NCBI RefSeq assembly: GCF_014205165.1
Contig: NZ_JACHMZ010000001.1
Location: forward strand, 5,686,501 to 5,750,500
Direction of reading: 5' to 3'
Source of the DNA: Micromonospora carbonacea
GTDB lineage: Bacteria; Actinomycetota; Actinomycetes; Mycobacteriales; Micromonosporaceae
DNA: 64,000 bases
Positions 22,348-35,887 of the stretch are shown one piece after another; positions within the stretch are counted from its first letter, which is position 1; each line of letters starts with the position of its first letter. The notes beneath the pieces were generated by a model that was given only the letters and a program-made list of their open reading frames with translations, was not told the DNA's origin and did no database searches. The translations under genes and the position numbers were made by a program.

Positions 22348-25300
22348 AGCTGCTCCTCGATCAGGGCGAAGAGTTCGTCGTCGGAAGCCGAGTCCAGTCG
22401 CTCGGCGACCGTGGCATCCACCAGCCCGTCACCTGCCGGCCCGGACCGTGGCCCGCCGACCAGGGCGAGCATCTCCTCCAGCCGCCTGCGGACGATGTCC
22501 CGGCGAACGTCGTCCGTCCGCATCCCGCCGAGCGCCGCGGCCACTGCGTCGAGCCCGGTCAGTGCCGCCGCGCCCTCGTCAGCCGCCCCCTCGGCGGCGA
22601 GGCGGTCCACGAGGTGCTCGGCCACGGCCGACGGGGTCGGATGGTCGAACACCAGGCTCGGTGCCAACCGCAGGCCGGTCGCCGAGCCCAGCCGGTTGCG
22701 CAGTTCGACTGCGGTCAACGAGTCGAATCCGACCTCGCGGAACGGTCTGCCCGGGTCCACGTCCGCCGCTTCCCGGAGGGCGAGCACCCCGGCGACATGG
22801 GCGCGTACCAGATCCAGCAGCTGCCGGACCTGGGCCTGCGCGTCCTTCCCGGCCAGTTGCCCGCGCAGCTCGTCCGCCTGCTGCGGCGCGGCGACGGCGG
22901 GCACGGGCGCACCGCCGGCGGCGCCCGACGGGGCCGCGCGACGGAGCGGAGCCGCCGGCACCAGACCCCGCAGCAGGACCGGGACGGCGCCCGGTCCGTT
23001 GGCGGCCCACTCCCGGCGCAGCGCCGCCGGGTCCAGTCGGGCCGGTACGAGCACCGGTTCGTCCCGGGCCAGGTCGAGGGCCAGGTCGAACAGCGCGAGG
23101 CCCTCCTCGCCGGTCATCGGGGCGATGCCGGAGCGCCGCATCCGCCGCAGGTCCTGCTCGCCCAGGTGGCCCGTCATGTCGCTGGCCAGCCCCCACAGGC
23201 CCCAGGCGAGGGAGACGCCGGGCAGGCCCCGGGCCCGTCGGTGCTGCGCCAGGGCGTCCAGGAAGGTGTTCGCCGCCGCGTAGTTGGCCTGGCCGGGCCG
23301 GCCCAGGATCCCCGCCGCCCCGGAGAACAGCACGAACGCGGCCAGCGGCAGCCCCGCGGTCAGTTCGTGCAGGTGCAGTGCCGCGTCCACCTTCGGCCGG
23401 AGCACCGCGTCGACCCGCTCGGGGGTGAGCGCCTGCACCGCCCCGTCGTCGAGTACGCCGGCCACGTGCACCACGGCGGTCAGCGGATGCTCGGCGGGGA
23501 TGCCGCCCAGGACGCCGGCCAGCGCGGCGCGATCCGTGGTGTCGCAGGCGGCCAGCGTCACGTGGGCGCCGAGCCCGGTCAGCTCCTCGGTCAGCCGGCC
23601 GGCATCGGGGGCGTCCGGACCGCTGCGGCTGACCAGCAGCAGCCGGCGCGCACCACGGGTGGTCACCAGGTGCCGGGCGAGCAGCCCGCCGAGCGTGCCG
23701 GTCGCGCCGGTGAGCAGGACCGTGCCGTCGGGGTCCAGGACGGCCCCCGGTTCGGGTTCCGCCTGCTCCGGCTCGGGTACGGGCCGCACCGGCTCGATCT
23801 CGGGCAGCAGGATCTGACCGGCCCGCACCACCAGTTGGGGCGCGTCCATGGCGAGGGCCGACGGCAGCGCCGCGAGCGAGCTGTCGTCCGCGTCGACGTC
23901 CACCAGCACGAAGCGGTCCGGGTGCTCCGATTGGGCCGACCGGAGCAGGCCCCACAGTCCCGCGTGGACGAGGCCCGGCACGTCCTCGTCCGGCCCGGCG
24001 GCCACGGCCCGTTCGGTGACCACCACGAGCCTGGCCGCGATGAACCGCTCGTCGGCCAGCCAGCGTTGCAGCAGATCCAGCCCGGCCCGGGTCGCCGCCC
24101 GGACGGCCCCGGCCCGGGCGTCGCCCACCGCGCCGTCGCCCACCGCGCCGTCGTTGGGCGACGGGCCGGCGGCCAGCGAACTGTCGACGCTCCAGCCGGC
24201 GGCCCTCCGGAAGTCGGCGAGGACGACGGCGGGCAGTTCCGCGCCCGCGTCCAGGGCCGCCCGCAGCGAGTCCACGTCGGTGTGCACGTCGACGGCGGCG
24301 ACCGGCCACCGGTGCGGCTCGGCGGCCCCGTCCGCCTCGGCACCGTTCGGGGCCACGACCGCCCACCGCCGGTCGGCTGCCCCGGCAACGGCGGCCTGCC
24401 GCCGCCAGCCGACCCGGTACAACGCCCCGGCTCCGGCATCGGCGGGCAGCCCGAGGCGTTCCCGGACGAGCGGACGCAGGGCCAGGGCGTCCAACGAGAG
24501 GACCGGAGCACCGGCCGGGTCCACCGCGTGCAGGCAGACGGCCGAGTCACCGGACCGGCCGATGCGAACCCGCAGAGTGTCGGCGCCGGTGGCGTGGAGC
24601 ACGACGCCCTGCCAGGCGAAGGGCAGCAGCACACTGCCCTCGGGGACGCCGACGAGGTCGCCCGCCAACCACCCCTGCAGGGCGGCGTCGAGCAGCGCGG
24701 GATGCAGCCCGAAGCGAATGGCCTCCGCGCTGACCCGGTCGGGCAGCCGCACCTCGGCGAACACCTCGCCGTCCCCCCGCCAGACCCCCTGGAGCCCGGC
24801 GAACGCCTCCCCGTACTCGTAGCCCAGCGCCGCGAACCGCTCATACAGGTCGGCCACGTCGACCGGCTCCGTGCCCGAAGGTGGCCAGGCGTCGGTGTGC
24901 CAGGGCGCAGCCGGTGCAGGCCGCGACCGCGCGGCCAGGACGCCCACCGCGTGCCGCGTCCAGGCGGACTCGGCCGGCGCCGCATCGTCCCGGGAGAACA
25001 CGCTTACCGCGCGGCGGTCGGATCCGTCGTCGGGGTCGTCCACGAGCACCTGGAGCCGCACCCCGCCCCTGGCCGGCACCACCAGGGGAGCCTCCAGCCG
25101 CAGCTCCTCGACCTCCGGACAGCCAGCCGCAGCGGCGGCGTGCAGGGCGAGTTCCACGAAGGCCGTACCGGGCAGCAGCACGGTGCCGGAGACGGCATGG
25201 TCGGTCAGCCAGGCGTGCGAGGCGAGCGACAGATGCCCGGCCAGAAGCAGGCTCCTGGAGCCCCCGACCGACAGCGCACCGCCGAGCAGGGGATGGTCCT

Positions 25301-28300
25301 CCCACTCCATGCCGAACCGGGCCGCCGCGGCCGTCCCGACGCCAGCGGGCGAGGTCTGGGCCCAGTAGTGGCGTCGTTGGAACGGATACGTCGGCAGGTC
25401 AACCAACCGCGCGCCCGCCCCCGCGAACACACCCTTCCAGTCAACACTCATCCCGCCGACGAACGCCTCACCCACCGACGTCAGAAACCGGCCCCACCCA
25501 CCATCATCACGGCGCAGCGACCCCACCACCACCGGCCGCACATCCGGATCCACCACCGCCACCGACTCCAACACCCCACCCGCCAACACCGGATGCCCCG
25601 AACACTCCACAAACCCCGAAAACCCATCCCCAACAAGCCGCCCCACCACATCCGAAAACAACACCCGCTCACGCAGATTCCGATACCAATACCCACCATC
25701 CAAACCCACCCCATCAACCACACCACCCACCACCGACGAATAAAACGGCACCACACCCCGCCCCGGACACAAACCACCCAACAACCCCGACAGCATCCCC
25801 TCCACCGCCTCCACATGCGCCGAATGCGACGCATAATCCACCGCCACCCGCCGCACCCACACCCCATCCCGCTCACACTCACCAACAAACCCCACAGCAG
25901 CATCCACATCCCCCGACACCACCGTCAACGACGGACCATTCACCGCCGCCACACCCAACCGACCACCCCACCCCGCCAACCGTTCCTGCACATCCACGAT
26001 CGGCAGTCCGACCGACACCATCGCACCACCACCGGCCAACACCTCACCGATCACCCGCGACCGCAACGCCACCACCCGCGCCCCATCAGCCACACTCAAC
26101 ACACCCCCCACCACCGCCGCAGCAACCTCACCCTGCGAATGACCCACCACCGCATCCGGCACCACACCCACCGACATCCACAACCGCGCCAACGACACCA
26201 TCACCGCCCACGACACCGGCTGCACCACATCAACCCGACCCCACACCCCCTCACCCGCCCCGCCGCGCACCACCTCCAACAAATCCCAATCCACAAACCC
26301 CGACAACGCCCGACCACACTCCACCATCGACTCGGCGAACACCTCCGACTCGTCCAGCAGCGCCGCACCCATACCCACCCACTGCCAACCCTGACCCGGA
26401 AACACAAACACCACCCGACCACCACCACCAGCAACACCCGACGCCACCGAACCCACCACCACCGAACCCGAAGCCACCGCCCCAGAAGCCACCGCACCAA
26501 GACCAGCAACAACCTCCTCCACACCCCCACCGAACACGACCGCCCGATGCTCAAACACCGACCGCGACGACACCAACGACCAACCCACATCCACCAAACC
26601 AGAACCACCACCGGAGCCACCACCGTCAGACAACCCCGCGCACACCTCACGCAACCGACCCGCATACGCCCGCAAAGCCCCCACCGAACGACCCGACACC
26701 ACCACCGGAACCACCGACAAGCTCCTGCCAACACCACCCTCGCCGCCATCCACGACACCGGCATCGGAATCGGAATCGGAATCGGAATCGGAATCGGCAG
26801 GATCGTCGAACTCGGGGGCCTGCTCCAAAATCAGATGCGCATTCGTCCCCGACACCCCAAACGCCGACACACCCGCACGACGCACACGACCCACCACCGG
26901 CCAATCCCGCGCCTCCGTCACCAACTCCACCCCACCCGAAGACCAATCCACCAACGGCGACGGCACATCCACATGCAACGTCGCCGGCACCACCCCCGCC
27001 CGCAACGCCATCACCATCTTGATCACACCCGCCACACCCGCAGCCGCCTGCGTATGACCAATATTCGACTTCACCGAACCCAACAACAACGCCCCACCCA
27101 CACGACCCCGCCCATACGACCCCAACAACGCCTCAGCCTCAATCGGATCACCCAACCGAGTCCCCGTCCCATGCGCCTCCACCACATCCACATCCGACAC
27201 ACCCAAACCCGCCGCCACCAACGCCGCACCAATCACCCGACGCTGCGCCACCCCCGACGGCGCCGTCAAACCATTCGACCCACCATCCTGATTCACCGCA
27301 GAACCCCGCACCACCGCCAACACCCGATGACCACGCTCCCGCGCCACCGACAACCGCTCCAACACCACCACCCCCGCACCCTCCCCCCACCCCGTCCCAT
27401 CCGCACCACCCGCAAACGCCCGACACCGCCCATCACCCGACAACCCACCCTGCCGAGAAAACTCCACAAACAACCCCGGCGCCGCAATCACCGTCACCCC
27501 ACCCGCCAACGCCACATCACACTCACCCAACCGCAACCCCTGACACGCCAAATGCAACGCCACCAACGACGACGAACACGCCGTATCAACCGAAATCGAC
27601 GGACCCTCCAACCCCAACACATACGAAACACGACCCGACGCGACGCTCACCGACTTGCCGGTGAGCAGATAGCCCTCGAGTTCCTGCGGAGCCTCGTGCA
27701 GACGGGCGGCATACTCCTGGTGGGTCAGGCCGGAGTACACGCCGGTCCGGCTACCCCGCAGACCCGCCGGATCGATTCCCGCACGCTCCAACGCCTCCCA
27801 CGACGTCTCCAACAACAAGCGCTGCTGCGGATCCATCGCCACCGCCTCACGCGGCGACACACCAAAGAACTCCGCATCGAACATCCCCGCGTCATACACA
27901 AACCCCCCCTCCCGCGCATACGACTTCCCCGCGGCGCCCGGCACGGGATCAAAGAAGGAGTCCACGTCCCAGCCCCGGTCGTCGGGGGCTGGGCCGATGA
28001 CGTCAGCACCGGCCAGCAGGAGGTCCCAGAGCTTCTCGGGAGTGTCGGCTCCGCCGGGGTAGCGGCAGGCCATGCCGACGATGGCAATAGGCTCGTCGAC
28101 GGGCACGGCTGCGGCAGTCACCGGGACTTCCTCGGCAGAAGCGCCGACGAGGACGCCCTCCAGGAACTTCGCCAACGTGGACGGGGTGGGGTGGTCGAAG
28201 ACCACCGTCGGAGGCAGACTCAGACCGGTCGTGCTGTTGAGGTGGTTGCGCAGTTCGAGCGCCGTGAGCGAGTCGAAGCCGGCGTCCTTGAAGGCCCGGG

Positions 28301-31300
28301 TGGGCGCGACCGCATCCACCGTCTCGTGCCTCAGGACCGCCGCGGCCGCCGCCCGCACCGTTTCGAGGAGGACCCGCTGCCGTTCCGCGTCGGGCATCCC
28401 CGCCACCCGCTGCGCAAGGCCGGCGCTCGGCGACTCGGTGTCCACTTTCCGGGCATCGAGCGCGCTCCTGGCCTCGGGCACCCCGTCGAAGAGCCGCCCC
28501 GAGCGCAGGTCGGCAAGACGCGGAGCGAAAACCGTCCAGTCGACGTCGGCGACGGTGACAGACACGTCATCGCGGTCGAGGGCCTGCTGCAGAGCGGCGA
28601 TGCCGAGCTCCGGGTCCAAGGCCGTGATGCCACGGCGGTTCAGGTTCTGCTCGCCGATCCCCTCCGCCATGCCACCGCCGCCCCACAGTCCCCAAGCTAT
28701 GGAGGTGGCGGGAAGACCTGCGGCACGACGTCGCTCCGCCAGGGCGTCCAGCGATGCGTTCGCCGCCGCGTACGCCGCCTGGCCGCCGTTGCCCCAGACT
28801 CCGGTAACCGATGAGAAGAGGACGAAGGCGTCCAGCTCCTGGTGCTGGGTGAGTTCGTCGAGCAGCAGCGCGGCAGCGGTCTTCGGACGGAAGACCTCGT
28901 CGATGTGTCCGGCGGCGAGCGTGTCGATCACACCGTCGTGCAGGACTCCGGCGGTGTGGAAGACCGCAGTGGGCGGATGCGCCGCCAGGACGTCGGACAG
29001 CGCAGCCCGGTCCGCTACATCGCAGGCGGCCATGGTCACCTCGACACCGAGCGCGCGAAGATCAGCTTCCAGTTCTGCCGCCCCCGGGGCGTCGGCACCC
29101 CGACGACTGGTGAGAACGAGGTGTTCGGCACCGTTGCGAGCGAGCCACCGGGCCACCCGGCCACCCAGACTTCCCGTACCTCCGGTCACCAGGATGTTCC
29201 CGCGAGGGCGCCATTCCCGGCGCGCAGTGCCCGCCGCGCGCGTCACCCGACGCCCGTAGATCCCCGAGCCGCGTACCGCGATCTGGTCCTCGCCGTCCGC
29301 TCCGGCGAGGGCGTTGGCGAGCTGGTCCAGCATCCGGGCATTCGGTACGGACGGAAGGTCGACCAGGCCGCCCCAGCGGTCCGGCAGTTCCAGGGCGGCC
29401 ACCCGCCCGAACGCCCACACCTGCGCACCGAACACATCCGGCGCCTCCTGGGGCACCACAGCGACCGCCCCCTGCGTGACGCTCCACAAAGGAGTCTCGG
29501 CTCCCGCGTCACCGATGGCCTGCACCAGCGCCAGCGACGAGACCACGCCCATTCCGATGGAGGGGTGTTGAGGATGCGCGTCCTGCACAAGCCCGAGAAG
29601 AGACACGGCGCCCGACAGCGGCACCGGCCCAGCCGTCGTGGTGGCGAGCAGTTCGGCGATCCGGGCCCGGCCCGCGAGCGGGTCCACGGCCAGCAACTCG
29701 ACCTCGGCGCCCCTGCGAATGAGCGCTGCTGTGATGTCTGCGGCAAGCTCCGAGCCGGCGGTCCCCGGGTCGGCGATGAGTAGCCAGCGGTTGGTGAGGG
29801 GTCGGGGGTCGTCCGTCGGCAACGGTTTCCAGGTGATCCGATACCGCACGCCACCCACCGGGTCGGCGGTGGTGGTGTCGCCCGTGGCGGGGTTGGTGGC
29901 GGGGTTGGTGGGAGTCGGTGCCCAGTAGTGGCGGCGTTGGAACGGATACGTCGGCAGGTCAACCAACCGCGCGCCCGCCCCCGCGAACACACCCTTCCAG
30001 TCAACACTCATCCCGCCGACGAACGCCTCACCCACCGACGTCAAAAACCGGCCCCACCCACCATCATCACGGCGCAGCGACCCCACCACCACCGGCCGCA
30101 CATCCGGATCCACCACCGCCACCGACTCCAACACCCCACCCGCCAACACCGGATGCCCCGAACACTCCACAAACCCCGAAAACCCATCCCCAACAAGCCG
30201 CCCCACCACATCCGAAAACAACACCCGCTCACGCAGATTCCGATACCAATACCCACCATCCAAACCCACCCCATCAACCACACCACCCACCACCGACGAA
30301 TAAAACGGCACCACACCCCGCCCCGGACACAAACCACCCAACAACCCCGACAGCATCCCCTCCACCGCCTCCACATGCGCCGAATGCGACGCATAATCCA
30401 CCGCCACCCGCCGCACCCACACCCCATCCCGCTCACACTCACCAACAAACCCCACAGCAGCATCCACATCCCCCGACACCACCGTCAACGACGGACCATT
30501 CACCGCCGCCACACCCAACCGACCACCCCACCCCGCCAACCGTTCCTGCACATCCACGATCGGCAGTCCGACCGACACCATCGCACCACCACCGGCCAAC
30601 ACCTCACCAATTACCCGCGACCGCAACGCCACCACCCGCGCCCCATCAGCCACACTCAACACACCCCCCACCACCGCCGCAGCAACCTCACCCTGCGAAT
30701 GACCCACCACCGCATCCGGCACCACACCCACCGACATCCACAACCGCGCCAACGACACCATCACCGCCCACGACACCGGCTGCACCACATCAACCCGACC
30801 CCACACCCCCTCACCCGCCCCACCCCGCACCACCTCCAACAAATCCCAATCCACAAACCCCGACAACGCCCGACCACACTCCACCATCGACTCAGCAAAC
30901 ACCTCCGACTCGTCCAGCAGCGCCGCACCCATACCCACCCACTGCCAACCCTGACCCGGAAACACAAACACCACCCGACCACCACCACCAGCAACACCCG
31001 ACGCCACCGAACCCACCACCACCGAACCCGAAGCCACCGCCCCGGAAACCACCGCATCCAAACCCGCCACCACCTCGGCGACACCCCCACCAAACACGAC
31101 CGCCCGATGCTCGAACACCGACCGCGACGACACCAACGACCAACCCACATTCACCAGACCGGCACCATCGGAAAGACCCGCGCACACCTCACGCAACCGG
31201 CCCGCATAAGCGCGCAAAGCCGCCGTCGAACGACCCGAAACCACCACCGGAACCACCGATAGACCCCTACCCACACCAGCATCGGTGTCGGTGTCGGTAA

Positions 31301-34300
31301 CAACCGGATCGTCGAATTCGGGGGCCTGCTCCAAAATCAGATGCGCATTCGTCCCCGACACCCCAAACGCCGACACACCCGCACGACGCACACGACCCAC
31401 CACCGGCCAATCCCGCGCCTCCGTCACCAACTCCACCCCACCCGAAGACCAATCCACCAACGGCGACGGCACATCCACATGCAACGTCGCCGGCACCACC
31501 CCCGCCCGCAACGCCATCACCATCTTGATCACACCCGCCACACCCGCAGCCGCCTGCGTATGACCAATATTCGACTTCACCGAACCCAACAACAACGCCC
31601 CACCCACACGACCCCGCCCATACGACCCCAACAACGCCTCAGCCTCAATCGGATCACCCAACCGAGTCCCCGTCCCATGCGCCTCCACCACATCCACATC
31701 CGACACACCCAAACCCGCCGCCACCAACGCCGCACCAATCACCCGACGCTGCGCCACCCCCGACGGCGCCGTCAAACCATTCGACCCACCATCCTGATTC
31801 ACCGCAGAACCCCGCACCACCGCCAACACCCGATGACCACGCTCCCGCGCCACCGACAACCGCTCCAACACCACCACCCCCGCACCCTCCCCCCACCCCG
31901 TCCCATCCGCACCACCCGCAAACGCCCGACACCGCCCATCACCCGACAACCCACCCTGCCGAGAAAACTCCACAAACAACCCCGGCGCCGCAATCACCGT
32001 CACCCCACCCGCCAACGCCACATCACACTCACCCAACCGCAACCCCTGACACGCCAAATGCAACGCCACCAACGACGACGAACACGCCGTATCAACCGAA
32101 ATCGACGGACCCTCCAACCCCAACACATACGAAACACGACCCGACACCACACTCGGCGACGTCCCCGTCAACAAATAACCCTCAAACCCACCACCCGACT
32201 CCACCAACCGCGGCCCATACTCCTGACCCATCACCCCCACATACACACCCGTCCGCGAACCCCGCAAACCCAACGGATCAATCCCCGCACGCTCCAACGC
32301 CTCCCACGACACCTCCAAAAACAAACGCTGCTGCGGATCCATCGCCACCGCCTCACGCGGCGACACACCAAAAAACTCCGCATCGAACATCCCCGCGTCA
32401 TACACAAACCCCCCCTCCCGCACATACGACTTCCCCACCACACCCCGCACCGGATCAAACAACCCCTCCACATCCCAACCCCGATCCACCGGAAACCCCG
32501 ACACCGCATCCCCACCCCCCAACACCAAATCCCACAAACCCTCCGCACACACCACCCCACCCGGAAAACGACAACCCATCCCCACCACCACCACCGGATC
32601 ATCCACAGCAGCAGCGGAGGTGACCTGCCGGACGTTCTCCGGTTGCCGGCCCTGAATTTCTTCCTGCAGCTTCCGGGCAGCGGCCATCGGGGTGGGATGG
32701 TTGTATACAAGCGAGGCGGGAACCCGCAGCCCAGTGCCGCGTTGCAGGTGGTTACAGAGCTCGACGGCGGTGACCGATTCGAATCCATGCTCCTTGAACG
32801 TGCGCTCCGGATCGACCGCCTGCGCCGAGTCGAGGCCCAGAACGACGGCGGTGCTGGCGCGAACGGTCGCCAAGAGTCGGTTCAGTTGCTCGGGCTCGGC
32901 CAACGTCAGAAGCTCGGCCCGAATCCCTGGCTCGGATTCGGCTGGTTCGTTCTCCGCCTCCGCGTGATCATCGAGGATCGGAGCTGGCGCGCCGTCGGTG
33001 TTCGGTGCCCAGTAGTGGCGGCGTTGGAACGGATACGTCGGCAGGTCAACCAACCGCGCGCCCGCCCCCGCGAACACACCCTTCCAGTCAACACTCATCC
33101 CGCCGACGAACGCCTCACCCACCGACGTCAAAAACCGGCCCCACCCACCATCATCACGGCGCAGCGACCCCACCACCACCGGCCGCACATCCGGATCCAC
33201 CACCGCCACCGACTCCAACACCCCACCCGCCAACACCGGATGCCCCGAACACTCCACAAACCCCGAAAACCCATCCCCAACAAGCCGCCCCACCACATCC
33301 GAAAACAACACCCGCTCACGCAGATTCCGATACCAATACCCACCATCCAAACCCACCCCATCAACCACACCACCCACCACCGACGAATAAAACGGCACCA
33401 CACCCCGCCCCGGACACAAACCACCCAACAACCCCGACAGCATCCCCTCCACCGCCTCCACATGCGCCGAATGCGACGCATAATCCACCGCCACCCGCCG
33501 CACCCACACCCCATCCCGCTCACACTCACCAACAAACCCCACAGCAGCATCCACATCCCCCGACACCACCGTCAACGACGGACCATTCACCGCCGCCACA
33601 CCCAACCGACCACCCCACCCCGCCAACCGATCCAACACAACCGCCACCGGCAACCCCACCGACACCATCGCACCACCACCCGCCAACACCTCACCAATCA
33701 CCCGCGACCGCAACGCCACCACCCGCGCCCCATCAGCCACACTCAACACACCCCCCACCACCGCCGCAGCAACCTCACCCTGCGAATGACCCACCACCGC
33801 ATCCGGCACCACACCCACCGACATCCACAACCGCGCCAACGACACCATCACCGCCCACGACACCGGCTGCACCACATCAACCCGACCAAACGATCCGTCA
33901 CCCCCACCACCGCGGACCACTTCCAACAAATCCCAATCCACAAACCCCGACAACGCCCGCCCACACTCCACCATCGACTCAGCAAACACCTCCGACTCGT
34001 CCAACAGAGCCGCACCCATACCCACCCACTGCCAACCCTGACCCGGAAACACAAACACCACCCGACCACCACCACCAGCAACACCCGACGCCACCGAACC
34101 CACCACCACCGAACCCGAACTCACCGCCCCAGAAGCCACCGCATCCAAACCCGCCACCACCTCGGCGACACCCCCACCGAACACGACCGCCCGATGCTCG
34201 AACACCGACCGCGACGACACCAACGACCAACCCACATCCACCAGACCAGAACCACCACCGGAGCCACCACCGTCAGACAACCCCGCGCACACCTCACGCA

Positions 34301-35666
34301 ACCGACCCGCATACGCCCGCAAAGCCCCCACCGAACGACCCGACACCACCACCGGAACCACCCGAACCGAACCGACACCGGCATCGGTAACAGCCGTTTC
34401 CTCAGCCGCCACCGGAGCCTGCTCGAGAATCAGATGCGCATTCGTACCGCCCATGCCGAAGGAACTCACTCCGGCGACACGCGGGCGGCCCGTCCCGTCG
34501 CCCGGCCACGGCTGCAGTTCCGTCTGAACCCGGAGGTTCAGCTCGTCGAGGCGGATGTCCGGGTTCGGCGTACGGAAGTTGAGGCTCGGCGGCAGCACCC
34601 CCTCACGTACGCACAGCACCGCCTTCAGCAGGCCCGTGATGCCGGCCGCCCCCTCCAGGTGGCCGACGTTGGTCTTGACCGATCCGACCGCGAGTGGGTT
34701 GTCGCAGCCGCGGGCGACACCCAGCACCGCCCCGAGGGCCGCCGCCTCGACGGGGTCGCCGGCCTTCGTCCCGGTGCCGTGCAGCTCGACGTAGTCGACG
34801 TGTTCGGGGGCCACCCCCGCCCGCTCGTACGCCCGGCGCAGCAATGCCTCCTGGGCCTCCCGGTCGGGATGGGTGAGGCTGGGGCCACCGCCGTCGTTGT
34901 TGACGGCACAGCCCCGGATGACGCAGTGCACCTGGTCGCCGTCCTCGATCGCGCGGATCAGCGGCTTGAGGACCATGGCCACGCCACCCTCGCCACGGAC
35001 GTAGCCGTTGGCCCGGGCGTCGAAGGTGAAGCAACGCCCGTCAGGAGAGAGTGCCCCCATACGCGCCATGGCGGCGGTGCTCTCCTCTGCCAGGATGAGG
35101 CTCACCCCGCCGACGACGGCGACCGCGCTCTCGCCCCGCAGCAGGCTTTCGCACGCCAGGTGAACGGCGACCAGGGATGACGACTGCGCGGAGTCCACGG
35201 TGAAGCTGGGGCCGCGCAGACCCAGCAGGTACGAGAGACGGTTGGCCGTGAGGCTACGGTTCAGGCCTGTCGCGGTGTGCCCGCTGATGGGCGTGCCGGA
35301 GCGGCGCAGCAAGGTGGCGTAGTCGTCGGCGGTGAGCCCCACGAAGACGCCAGTGTCGGAGCCCTTCAGGTCGGCGGGCCGGATGCGGGCGTTCTCCAGT
35401 GCCTCCCAGCCGAGTTCGAGCATCAGGCGCTGTTGCGGGTCGACCGCGGCGGCCTGGCGCGGGGACATGCCGAAGAACGCGGCGTCGGATTCTCCCTTCC
35501 CATCGATCACCGCCCGCCAACCGCCGTCGGGCTGGCGGTCGACCGCGCTCCGCCCGCTGCACAGCAGGTCCCAGAATTCCTCGATGCTCGGCGCGCCGGG
35601 AAGCCGGCAGGACATCCCGATGACGGCGATATCGCGGTGGCGCAACACGTCACTCTGCACGGTCAT
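22344..35666 (-). CDS. Type I PKS, loading module and modules 1-2 (KSQ-AT-ACP; KS-AT-KR-ACP; KS-AT-DH-KR-ACP)
   Basis: This 4440-residue protein starts the chain. The loading KS has VDSAQSSS with Gln161 where the catalytic Cys should be, a KSQ that decarboxylates the methylmalonyl unit chosen by its AT (YASH near 731) to give a propionyl starter; the loading ACP carries [10 protein letters not shown] near 963. Module 1: KS 1023-1446, AT (YASH), KR with [10 protein letters not shown] near 2160, ACP near 2465. Module 2: KS 2530-2950, AT (YASH near 3280), DH with [11 protein letters not shown] near 3493, KR with VLDDG near 3980, ACP near 4315. This three-module first protein matches the tylosin/rosamicin/mycinamicin layout. 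The ATG at 35666 ([10 protein letters not shown]) has AGGAG five bases upstream; the frame is open for 31 more codons without a better site. Large parts are near-identical internal repeats (see repeat features). Confidence 0.94.
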   Translation of the reverse strand: MTVQSDVLRHRDIAVIGMSCRLPGAPSIEEFWDLLCSGRSAVDRQPDGGWRAVIDGKGESDAAFFGMSPRQAAAVDPQQRLMLELGWEALENARIRPADLKGSDTGVFVGLTADDYATLLRRSGTPISGHTATGLNRSLTANRLSYLLGLRGPSFTVDSAQSSSLVAVHLACESLLRGESAVAVVGGVSLILAEESTAAMARMGALSPDGRCFTFDARANGYVRGEGGVAMVLKPLIRAIEDGDQVHCVIRGCAVNNDGGGPSLTHPDREAQEALLRRAYERAGVAPEHVDYVELHGTGTKAGDPVEAAALGAVLGVARGCDNPLAVGSVKTNVGHLEGAAGITGLLKAVLCVREGVLPPSLNFRTPNPDIRLDELNLRVQTELQPWPGDGTGRPRVAGVSSFGMGGTNAHLILEQAPVAAEETAVTDAGVGSVRVVPVVVSGRSVGALRAYAGRLREVCAGLSDGGGSGGGSGLVDVGWSLVSSRSVFEHRAVVFGGGVAEVVAGLDAVASGAVSSGSVVVGSVASGVAGGGGRVVFVFPGQGWQWVGMGAALLDESEVFAESMVECGRALSGFVDWDLLEVVRGGGGDGSFGRVDVVQPVSWAVMVSLARLWMSVGVVPDAVVGHSQGEVAAAVVGGVLSVADGARVVALRSRVIGEVLAGGGAMVSVGLPVAVVLDRLAGWGGRLGVAAVNGPSLTVVSGDVDAAVGFVGECERDGVWVRRVAVDYASHSAHVEAVEGMLSGLLGGLCPGRGVVPFYSSVVGGVVDGVGLDGGYWYRNLRERVLFSDVVGRLVGDGFSGFVECSGHPVLAGGVLESVAVVDPDVRPVVVGSLRRDDGGWGRFLTSVGEAFVGGMSVDWKGVFAGAGARLVDLPTYPFQRRHYWAPNTDGAPAPILDDHAEAENEPAESEPGIRAELLTLAEPEQLNRLLATVRASTAVVLGLDSAQAVDPERTFKEHGFESVTAVELCNHLQRGTGLRVPASLVYNHPTPMAAARKLQEEIQGRQPENVRQVTSAAAVDDPVVVVGMGCRFPGGVVCAEGLWDLVLGGGDAVSGFPVDRGWDVEGLFDPVRGVVGKSYVREGGFVYDAGMFDAEFFGVSPREAVAMDPQQRLFLEVSWEALERAGIDPLGLRGSRTGVYVGVMGQEYGPRLVESGGGFEGYLLTGTSPSVVSGRVSYVLGLEGPSISVDTACSSSLVALHLACQGLRLGECDVALAGGVTVIAAPGLFVEFSRQGGLSGDGRCRAFAGGADGTGWGEGAGVVVLERLSVARERGHRVLAVVRGSAVNQDGGSNGLTAPSGVAQRRVIGAALVAAGLGVSDVDVVEAHGTGTRLGDPIEAEALLGSYGRGRVGGALLLGSVKSNIGHTQAAAGVAGVIKMVMALRAGVVPATLHVDVPSPLVDWSSGGVELVTEARDWPVVGRVRRAGVSAFGVSGTNAHLILEQAPEFDDPVVTDTDTDAGVGRGLSVVPVVVSGRSTAALRAYAGRLREVCAGLSDGAGLVNVGWSLVSSRSVFEHRAVVFGGGVAEVVAGLDAVVSGAVASGSVVVGSVASGVAGGGGRVVFVFPGQGWQWVGMGAALLDESEVFAESMVECGRALSGFVDWDLLEVVRGGAGEGVWGRVDVVQPVSWAVMVSLARLWMSVGVVPDAVVGHSQGEVAAAVVGGVLSVADGARVVALRSRVIGEVLAGGGAMVSVGLPIVDVQERLAGWGGRLGVAAVNGPSLTVVSGDVDAAVGFVGECERDGVWVRRVAVDYASHSAHVEAVEGMLSGLLGGLCPGRGVVPFYSSVVGGVVDGVGLDGGYWYRNLRERVLFSDVVGRLVGDGFSGFVECSGHPVLAGGVLESVAVVDPDVRPVVVGSLRRDDGGWGRFLTSVGEAFVGGMSVDWKGVFAGAGARLVDLPTYPFQRRHYWAPTPTNPATNPATGDTTTADPVGGVRYRITWKPLPTDDPRPLTNRWLLIADPGTAGSELAADITAALIRRGAEVELLAVDPLAGRARIAELLATTTAGPVPLSGAVSLLGLVQDAHPQHPSIGMGVVSSLALVQAIGDAGAETPLWSVTQGAVAVVPQEAPDVFGAQVWAFGRVAALELPDRWGGLVDLPSVPNARMLDQLANALAGADGEDQIAVRGSGIYGRRVTRAAGTARREWRPRGNILVTGGTGSLGGRVARWLARNGAEHLVLTSRRGADAPGAAELEADLRALGVEVTMAACDVADRAALSDVLAAHPPTAVFHTAGVLHDGVIDTLAAGHIDEVFRPKTAAALLLDELTQHQELDAFVLFSSVTGVWGNGGQAAYAAANASLDALAERRRAAGLPATSIAWGLWGGGGMAEGIGEQNLNRRGITALDPELGIAALQQALDRDDVSVTVADVDWTVFAPRLADLRSGRLFDGVPEARSALDARKVDTESPSAGLAQRVAGMPDAERQRVLLETVRAAAAAVLRHETVDAVAPTRAFKDAGFDSLTALELRNHLNSTTGLSLPPTVVFDHPTPSTLAKFLEGVLVGASAEEVPVTAAAVPVDEPIAIVGMACRYPGGADTPEKLWDLLLAGADVIGPAPDDRGWDVDSFFDPVPGAAGKSYAREGGFVYDAGMFDAEFFGVSPREAVAMDPQQRLLLETSWEALERAGIDPAGLRGSRTGVYSGLTHQEYAARLHEAPQELEGYLLTGKSVSVASGRVSYVLGLEGPSISVDTACSSSLVALHLACQGLRLGECDVALAGGVTVIAAPGLFVEFSRQGGLSGDGRCRAFAGGADGTGWGEGAGVVVLERLSVARERGHRVLAVVRGSAVNQDGGSNGLTAPSGVAQRRVIGAALVAAGLGVSDVDVVEAHGTGTRLGDPIEAEALLGSYGRGRVGGALLLGSVKSNIGHTQAAAGVAGVIKMVMALRAGVVPATLHVDVPSPLVDWSSGGVELVTEARDWPVVGRVRRAGVSAFGVSGTNAHLILEQAPEFDDPADSDSDSDSDSDAGVVDGGEGGVGRSLSVVPVVVSGRSVGALRAYAGRLREVCAGLSDGGGSGGGSGLVDVGWSLVSSRSVFEHRAVVFGGGVEEVVAGLGAVASGAVASGSVVVGSVASGVAGGGGRVVFVFPGQGWQWVGMGAALLDESEVFAESMVECGRALSGFVDWDLLEVVRGGAGEGVWGRVDVVQPVSWAVMVSLARLWMSVGVVPDAVVGHSQGEVAAAVVGGVLSVADGARVVALRSRVIGEVLAGGGAMVSVGLPIVDVQERLAGWGGRLGVAAVNGPSLTVVSGDVDAAVGFVGECERDGVWVRRVAVDYASHSAHVEAVEGMLSGLLGGLCPGRGVVPFYSSVVGGVVDGVGLDGGYWYRNLRERVLFSDVVGRLVGDGFSGFVECSGHPVLAGGVLESVAVVDPDVRPVVVGSLRRDDGGWGRFLTSVGEAFVGGMSVDWKGVFAGAGARLVDLPTYPFQRRHYWAQTSPAGVGTAAAARFGMEWEDHPLLGGALSVGGSRSLLLAGHLSLASHAWLTDHAVSGTVLLPGTAFVELALHAAAAAGCPEVEELRLEAPLVVPARGGVRLQVLVDDPDDGSDRRAVSVFSRDDAAPAESAWTRHAVGVLAARSRPAPAAPWHTDAWPPSGTEPVDVADLYERFAALGYEYGEAFAGLQGVWRGDGEVFAEVRLPDRVSAEAIRFGLHPALLDAALQGWLAGDLVGVPEGSVLLPFAWQGVVLHATGADTLRVRIGRSGDSAVCLHAVDPAGAPVLSLDALALRPLVRERLGLPADAGAGALYRVGWRRQAAVAGAADRRWAVVAPNGAEADGAAEPHRWPVAAVDVHTDVDSLRAALDAGAELPAVVLADFRRAAGWSVDSSLAAGPSPNDGAVGDGAVGDARAGAVRAATRAGLDLLQRWLADERFIAARLVVVTERAVAAGPDEDVPGLVHAGLWGLLRSAQSEHPDRFVLVDVDADDSSLAALPSALAMDAPQLVVRAGQILLPEIEPVRPVPEPEQAEPEPGAVLDPDGTVLLTGATGTLGGLLARHLVTTRGARRLLLVSRSGPDAPDAGRLTEELTGLGAHVTLAACDTTDRAALAGVLGGIPAEHPLTAVVHVAGVLDDGAVQALTPERVDAVLRPKVDAALHLHELTAGLPLAAFVLFSGAAGILGRPGQANYAAANTFLDALAQHRRARGLPGVSLAWGLWGLASDMTGHLGEQDLRRMRRSGIAPMTGEEGLALFDLALDLARDEPVLVPARLDPAALRREWAANGPGAVPVLLRGLVPAAPLRRAAPSGAAGGAPVPAVAAPQQADELRGQLAGKDAQAQVRQLLDLVRAHVAGVLALREAADVDPGRPFREVGFDSLTAVELRNRLGSATGLRLAPSLVFDHPTPSAVAEHLVDRLAAEGAADEGAAALTGLDAVAAALGGMRTDDVRRDIVRRRLEEMLALVGGPRSGPAGDGLVDATVAERLDSASDDELFALIEEQL
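25360..27639. repeat. PKS repeat copy B (module 2 KS-AT block)
   Basis: This copy runs from the post-AT motif [11 protein letters not shown] back through AT and linker to the middle of the module 2 KS. At 27639 identity with copies A and C stops abruptly and the sequence becomes ordinary. It resumes for about 160 bases at 27768-27930, covering the KS segment around [17 protein letters not shown] mosaic of this kind is what short-tract gene conversion leaves. The Ser-Asp linker repeat has one more unit than in copy A. Confidence 0.9.
29782..32618. repeat. PKS repeat copy C (module 1 KS-AT block)
   Basis: This is the module 1 counterpart of copy A, with the same left and right boundaries: it starts at the AGCCAGCGGTTGG tract in the post-AT linker and ends at the GGATCATCCACAGCAGCAG tract just before the KS. 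It differs mainly in the KS-AT linker (31060-31310), where the Gly/Ser-rich stretch is shorter and the Ser-Asp repeat is replaced by Thr-Asp, and in having two 12-base units where copy A has four. Confidence 0.9.
33003..34362. repeat. PKS repeat copy D (loading-module AT only)
   Basis: This is the AT-only version of the repeat, sitting between the KSQ and the loading ACP. It is near-identical to the AT parts of copies A-C, except for a short block around 33625-33660 where [10 protein letters not shown] replaces the [10 protein letters not shown] found in the other three. Both ends are sharp: ordinary GC-ending coding sequence resumes at 34363 (KSQ side) and below 33003 (ACP side). Confidence 0.9.
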
Positions 35667-35887
35667 GAGGTCTCCTGGGTCGAAGAACGATGCTGGGAAG
35701 CCCATCCGCGGTCCGGCGGGGACGGCTGCGCTGCACGCGTCTGCGCCCACAACTCGCATCGTCCCAGCGGGCGCTTGCAGCGGCGGCGGCCGATGGTTTT
35801 CGGCTTCACCAGGCCATGTCAGCTCCGGGCCGGCCGAGCCAATGCGCTACTGATCCGTTCGTCACCTGATCCGGCGCCCGGGCCGGG